From: Nitrosospira multiformis
GTDB taxonomy: Bacteria > Pseudomonadota > Gammaproteobacteria > Burkholderiales > UBA11063
Reading direction: 5' to 3'
DNA: 9,377 bases
Assembly: GCA_020726205.1 (NCBI GenBank)
Contig: DYTA01000036.1
Span: 1 to 9,377, forward strand
Made by a program: the position numbers and the translations under genes. Shown piece after piece: positions 6,833-9,377 of the stretch. The notes below the pieces were generated by a model, which saw only the letters and a list, made by a program, of their open reading frames with translations, had not been told where the DNA came from and ran no database searches. Positions within the stretch are counted from its first letter, which is position 1, and the number at the start of each line of letters is the position of its first letter.

Positions 6833-6984
6833 TTGATACTTAAAGTTAGACTAGAACAGCTAGATATATGAAGTATATGAATCTGAATTAATTAAATAAA
6901 ATAAATACATTATTTTATAATTTTAAGGGGTCAATTTCCGATACACTATTAAAAATATAAGTTGGTCGATAAGGAAACTGTTCT
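6833..6984. other. AT-rich intergenic stretch with no recognised gene
   Basis: This is the middle of the 316-bp gap between lpd and the acyl-CoA ligase gene. It contains no plausible reading frame with a ribosome site. One segment, AAGGGGTCAATTTCCGATAC (6925-6944), is richer in G+C than its surroundings and vaguely recalls terminal repeats of IS21-family elements, but no second copy or transposase is present. Confidence 0.4.
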
Positions 6985-7022
6985 AAAAACTAACACTACC
7001 ATTTTATAACAGTGTTAGTTTT
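6985..7022 (-). terminator. Intrinsic terminator of the lpd unit
   Basis: AAAACTAACACT (6986-6997) and AGTGTTAGTTTT (7011-7022) form a perfect 12-bp stem with a 13-nt loop. On the minus strand the ACTAACACT stem core is followed by five T residues (6989 to 6985). It begins 24 bp after the lpd stop codon, as expected for the end of the lpd transcript. The flanking A/T pairs make it partly symmetrical, so weak function on the other strand cannot be excluded. Confidence 0.88.
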
Positions 7023-7046
7023 AATAATTTAAAGTAATAGTTTAAG

Positions 7047-8468
7047 TTACCCATGTAACTGACGTTTATCACAAGCTAATGCTGCCTCATGTGTTACTTC
7101 AGACAATGATGGGTGCGCATGAATAATTCTTGCTAAATCTTCGCTACTTGCCATAAACTCCATCGCAACAACAGCTTCACTGATCAACTCCGATACAAAA
7201 GGGCCAACCATATGTACACCCAAAATACGATCAGTTTCTTCACAAGCTAACATTTTGACAAACCCAGTATTATTTCCCAAACCTAATGCACGACCATTCG
7301 CCATGAAACTAGCTTTACCTTTTTTGTATTTGATTCCTTCAGCTTGTAACTGTTGCTCCGTTTTACCAACCCAAGCTAATTCAGGATTAGTATAAATAAC
7401 CCATGGAACAGTGTTAAAATCAAAATGAGGATGTTGTCCAGCAATTCGCTCTGCAACAATAATACCCTCTTCAGATGCTTTATGAGCCAACATTGGACCA
7501 CGAACGACATCACCAATTGCCCACAAATTTGGTAGATTAGTTTTACAATCAGCATCAACAACGATAAAACCACGATCATCTAGTTTTAAACCAACAGCTT
7601 CAGCATTTAATCCAACAGTATTTGGTACACGACCAATTGAAACTAATAACTTATCAGCTACTAATTTATGAGACTCGCCATTATGTTCGTAATTAATTGT
7701 AACTTGATTATCACCATTAACTATTTCACCAATTTTTACACTATTTTTAATAATCAAACCAGATTTAACTAAATTTTTATGTAATTCTTTAGCGACTTCT
7801 TCATCTGCAGTAGATAAAAATTTATCTGCAACTTCTAAAATGGTTACATTCGCACCAACACGCTTCCAAACACTACCCATTTCAAGACCAATTACCCCAG
7901 CACCAATTACACATAACTCTTTTGGTGTTTGAGTTAAATTCAAGGCACCTTCATTATCCAAAATATTAACGTTGTCGGTTGGCATTTGCGGTAAATGACG
8001 GGAATTTGAACCAGTTGCGACAATTACATGAGTTGCACTTACTTCTTGAGCACTACCGTTATCATCAATACTAATTACATATTTACCATTTTCAGCAGTT
8101 TTGAAACTTGCCCAACCATGCAATTCAGTAACTTTATTTTTTTTGAATAAGAATGAAATTCCACTAGCATTTTTATTAACAATATCATCTTTACGAGCTA
8201 TCATTTTAGCTATATCAATTTGTGGATTATCACAGCTAATACCATGCTCAGCAAATGAATGAGTTAACTCAGCATAATTTTCTGAAGATTGTAGTAAAAC
8301 TTTTGATGGAATACATCCCACATTTAAACACGTGCCACCTAACGAATACTTATCATCTCGGATATAACCATCTATACATGCAGTATTAAAACCTAATTGT
8401 GCAGCACGTATTGCTGCAACATAACCACCAGGACCACCACCAATAACTATAATATCAAAACTCTGCAT
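7047..8468 (-). CDS. lpd: Dihydrolipoyl dehydrogenase (E3)
   Basis: This FAD enzyme reoxidises dihydrolipoyl groups of 2-oxoacid dehydrogenase complexes (pyruvate, 2-oxoglutarate) or of the glycine cleavage system, with NAD+ as acceptor. The 473 residues show the FAD-binding GGGPGGYVAAIRAAQLG near the N-terminus, the redox disulfide Cys47-Cys52 in GGTCLNVGCIPSK, the NAD-binding GAGVIGLEMG (189-198), AIGD (317-320) at the second FAD contact and the catalytic His452-Glu457 pair in HPSLSE near the C-terminus. There is no N-terminal lipoyl domain. The protein resembles the E3 of betaproteobacterial 2-oxoglutarate dehydrogenase. AAGGA at 8476-8480 lies 7 nt before the ATG. No E1 or E2 gene is in the window; the only operon partner is the monooxygenase-fold gene 15 bp upstream. 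A strong terminator follows. Confidence 0.95.
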   Translation of the reverse strand: MQSFDIIVIGGGPGGYVAAIRAAQLGFNTACIDGYIRDDKYSLGGTCLNVGCIPSKVLLQSSENYAELTHSFAEHGISCDNPQIDIAKMIARKDDIVNKNASGISFLFKKNKVTELHGWASFKTAENGKYVISIDDNGSAQEVSATHVIVATGSNSRHLPQMPTDNVNILDNEGALNLTQTPKELCVIGAGVIGLEMGSVWKRVGANVTILEVADKFLSTADEEVAKELHKNLVKSGLIIKNSVKIGEIVNGDNQVTINYEHNGESHKLVADKLLVSIGRVPNTVGLNAEAVGLKLDDRGFIVVDADCKTNLPNLWAIGDVVRGPMLAHKASEEGIIVAERIAGQHPHFDFNTVPWVIYTNPELAWVGKTEQQLQAEGIKYKKGKASFMANGRALGLGNNTGFVKMLACEETDRILGVHMVGPFVSELISEAVVAMEFMASSEDLARIIHAHPSLSEVTHEAALACDKRQLHG

Positions 8469-8483
8469 TTTAATTTCCTTTTA

Positions 8484-8813
8484 TTAAAGTTCATCACTAA
8501 ATATACGTACATTGCAATCAGCAACAATTGCGCTACTTGTATTTTCTACATATTTATCAAAAAATTCTACAATATATGGTTTAGCACAATGAAGATCAAA
8601 TGCTTCAACATTCGCCCATTCTTCATTAAACACTATTGAAAATTTAGACTCACTCGGTGCTTGTGGGTGCTTAATTTGTCGAGTTACTCGATAACGAATA
8701 CAACCATCTTCACGTAGCGTTAATGGCTCTAAACTCATTAATTTTTCAAATAGTTCTTGCTCGTAGCCTTTTTTTGGTTCAAATTCAGCGATACAGTAAA
8801 TTCTTTGTGACAT
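8484..8813 (-). CDS. Antibiotic biosynthesis monooxygenase (ABM)-fold protein, YgiN-like
   Basis: The product is a 109-residue single-domain protein of the dimeric ferredoxin-like ABM fold. Typical features are IAEFEPKKGYEQEL at the first strand and helix, REDGCIRY (34-41) matching the usual R-x-x-x-GC-x-x-Y, the EEW segment around Trp66, and FDLHCAKPYIVEF (72-84) matching the conserved x-H-x-x-x-P-x-x-x-x-F. Relatives include the quinol monooxygenase YgiN, but many members have no known substrate, so only the fold is claimed. The start is the ATG at 8813, with AAGGA at 8821-8825 placed 7 nt upstream; the in-frame TTG at 8816 is too close to that site. It is the first gene of a two-gene unit with lpd, behind its own extended -10 promoter. 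Confidence 0.85.
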   Translation of the reverse strand: MSQRIYCIAEFEPKKGYEQELFEKLMSLEPLTLREDGCIRYRVTRQIKHPQAPSESKFSIVFNEEWANVEAFDLHCAKPYIVEFFDKYVENTSSAIVADCNVRIFSDEL

Positions 8814-8820
8814 CAAATAG

Positions 8821-8825
8821 TCCTT
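8821..8825 (-). promoter_or_regulatory. Shine-Dalgarno site that fixes the ABM protein start
   Basis: AAGGA on the minus strand is 7 nt before the ATG at 8813. It favours that ATG over the TTG one codon upstream. Confidence 0.7.
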
Positions 8826-8830
8826 AATAA

Positions 8831-8846
8831 CATGATTTTAATCACA
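8831..8846. promoter_or_regulatory. CRP/FNR-like palindrome at the ABM-lpd start point
   Basis: On the minus strand TGTGATTAAAATCATG has a perfect CRP half site TGTGA and a partial second half TCATG. Its core TGAT-N4-ATCA is also the inner part of the FNR/ANR site TTGAT-N4-ATCAA. It lies directly downstream of the -10 element, across the expected transcription start, a position more typical of repression than activation. This is a motif match only. Confidence 0.35.
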
Positions 8847-8848
8847 AA

Positions 8849-8857
8849 ATTATAGCA
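8849..8857 (-). promoter_or_regulatory. Extended -10 promoter of the ABM-lpd unit
   Basis: TGCTATAAT on the minus strand is a perfect extended -10 (TGn-TATAAT). No good -35 is seen 16-18 bp upstream, which extended -10 promoters can tolerate. The expected start near 8842 leaves a leader of about 30 nt with a well-placed ribosome site. No terminator is visible between putP and this promoter, so some read-through is possible. Confidence 0.6.
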
Positions 8858-8889
8858 TATCTACAAATATTATTTCGCATCTAGCATCC

Positions 8890-9377
8890 TCAGGTTGATG
8901 ATTTTAGCTCTTTTGATACTTGAGCAAATTTATCTGTCATCAACTTGCTTGGTTTTGAAGTGATTAAACTAAACACAAAAATAGCAATCGTCGAAAATAC
9001 AAATCCTGGGATAATTTCATATAAATCAAACCAAGCATAATGTTTCCACACAATAACAGTTACCGCACCAACAATCATTCCAGCAATGGTTCCCGCTTTA
9101 TTCATCCGAGACCATAACAAAGACAATAATATAACTGGACCGAATGCAGCACCAAATCCAGCCCACGCATAGCTAACCATTTTTAATACTTTACTATCAG
9201 GATTAGACGCAATTACAATTGCAATTATTGAAATCAACAAAACCATCGCACGACCAAACCAAACTAACTCTTTTTGCGTTGCTTGTTTCCGTAAAAACGA
9301 TTTATAAAAATCTTCGGTAAGTGCACTAGAACACACTAATAATTGACAAGATAGTGTACTCATTACTGCTGCCAAAA
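8890..9377 (-). CDS. putP: Sodium/proline symporter PutP, C-terminal part (cut by window edge)
   Basis: This is the last 162 or so residues of a sodium:solute symporter that imports proline with Na+ across the inner membrane. The 5' part lies beyond the right edge; the TTG at 9375 is an internal Leu codon, not a start. The fragment begins at the helix AAVMSTLSCQLLVCSSA, which contains the Ser-Thr pair known in E. coli PutP (Ser340/Thr341, numbering from memory) as part of the sodium site. It continues with TEDFYKSFLRKQATQKELVW, then SYAWAGFGAAFGP, SRMNKAGTIAGM and YEIIPGFVFS, all closely matching E. coli PutP in order. At least four hydrophobic segments are visible, followed by a short hydrophilic tail, so the C-terminus looks intact. 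No putA is seen, and there is no clear terminator before the next promoter. Confidence 0.93.
   Translation of the reverse strand, partial: LAAVMSTLSCQLLVCSSALTEDFYKSFLRKQATQKELVWFGRAMVLLISIIAIVIASNPDSKVLKMVSYAWAGFGAAFGPVILLSLLWSRMNKAGTIAGMIVGAVTVIVWKHYAWFDLYEIIPGFVFSTIAIFVFSLITSKPSKLMTDKFAQVSKELKSST

Noticed and set aside
7376..7579. A 67-residue minus-strand frame within lpd.
   Set aside because: It lies out of frame within the intact, motif-complete lpd coding region.
8397..8639. Plus-strand frame across the lpd/ABM junction.
   Set aside because: It is antisense to two well-supported genes and low in complexity.

Overview
The window is AT-rich bacterial DNA (roughly one third G+C by eye). 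Every supported gene lies on the minus strand, so transcription runs from high to low coordinates. The proteins are proteobacterial. The right-edge fragment closely resembles Escherichia coli PutP, and the dihydrolipoyl dehydrogenase is of the type seen in the 2-oxoacid dehydrogenase complexes of Betaproteobacteria. A low-G+C beta- or gammaproteobacterium fits best, but the genus cannot be named from this window.

From right to left (direction of transcription): the C-terminal part of a sodium/proline symporter (putP, cut by the window edge). Next an antibiotic-biosynthesis-monooxygenase-fold protein and dihydrolipoyl dehydrogenase (lpd), 15 bp apart, behind an extended -10 promoter with a CRP/FNR-like palindrome at the expected start point and ending in a strong intrinsic terminator. 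Then a 316-bp gap holding that terminator, a mostly featureless AT-rich stretch and a promoter whose -35 region overlaps a Fur-box-like sequence. This precedes a single-gene unit for a long-chain acyl-CoA ligase, closed by a second clear terminator.

Below this is a tight three-gene unit: a NYN/LOTUS-domain putative RNA-binding nuclease, a class I-type dihydroorotase and an atypical dihydroorotate dehydrogenase (gaps of 17 and 25 bp). The last two genes encode consecutive steps of de novo pyrimidine synthesis. The final unit has three envelope genes: a small exported protein of unknown function, a lipoprotein of unknown function and a four-helix DUF4239 (bestrophin-like) membrane protein.

Five longest-ORF starts fall on TTG codons. 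For four complete genes, a well-placed Shine-Dalgarno sequence just upstream of a nearby ATG argues for the shorter form used here; the fifth, in putP, is an internal Leu codon. Most of the window is housekeeping metabolism. The least explained part is the envelope operon at 48-1622. The most testable oddities are the dihydroorotate dehydrogenase active site, the nuclease/pyrimidine gene pairing and the Fur-like operator. No mobile element, CRISPR array, tRNA or rRNA was seen.
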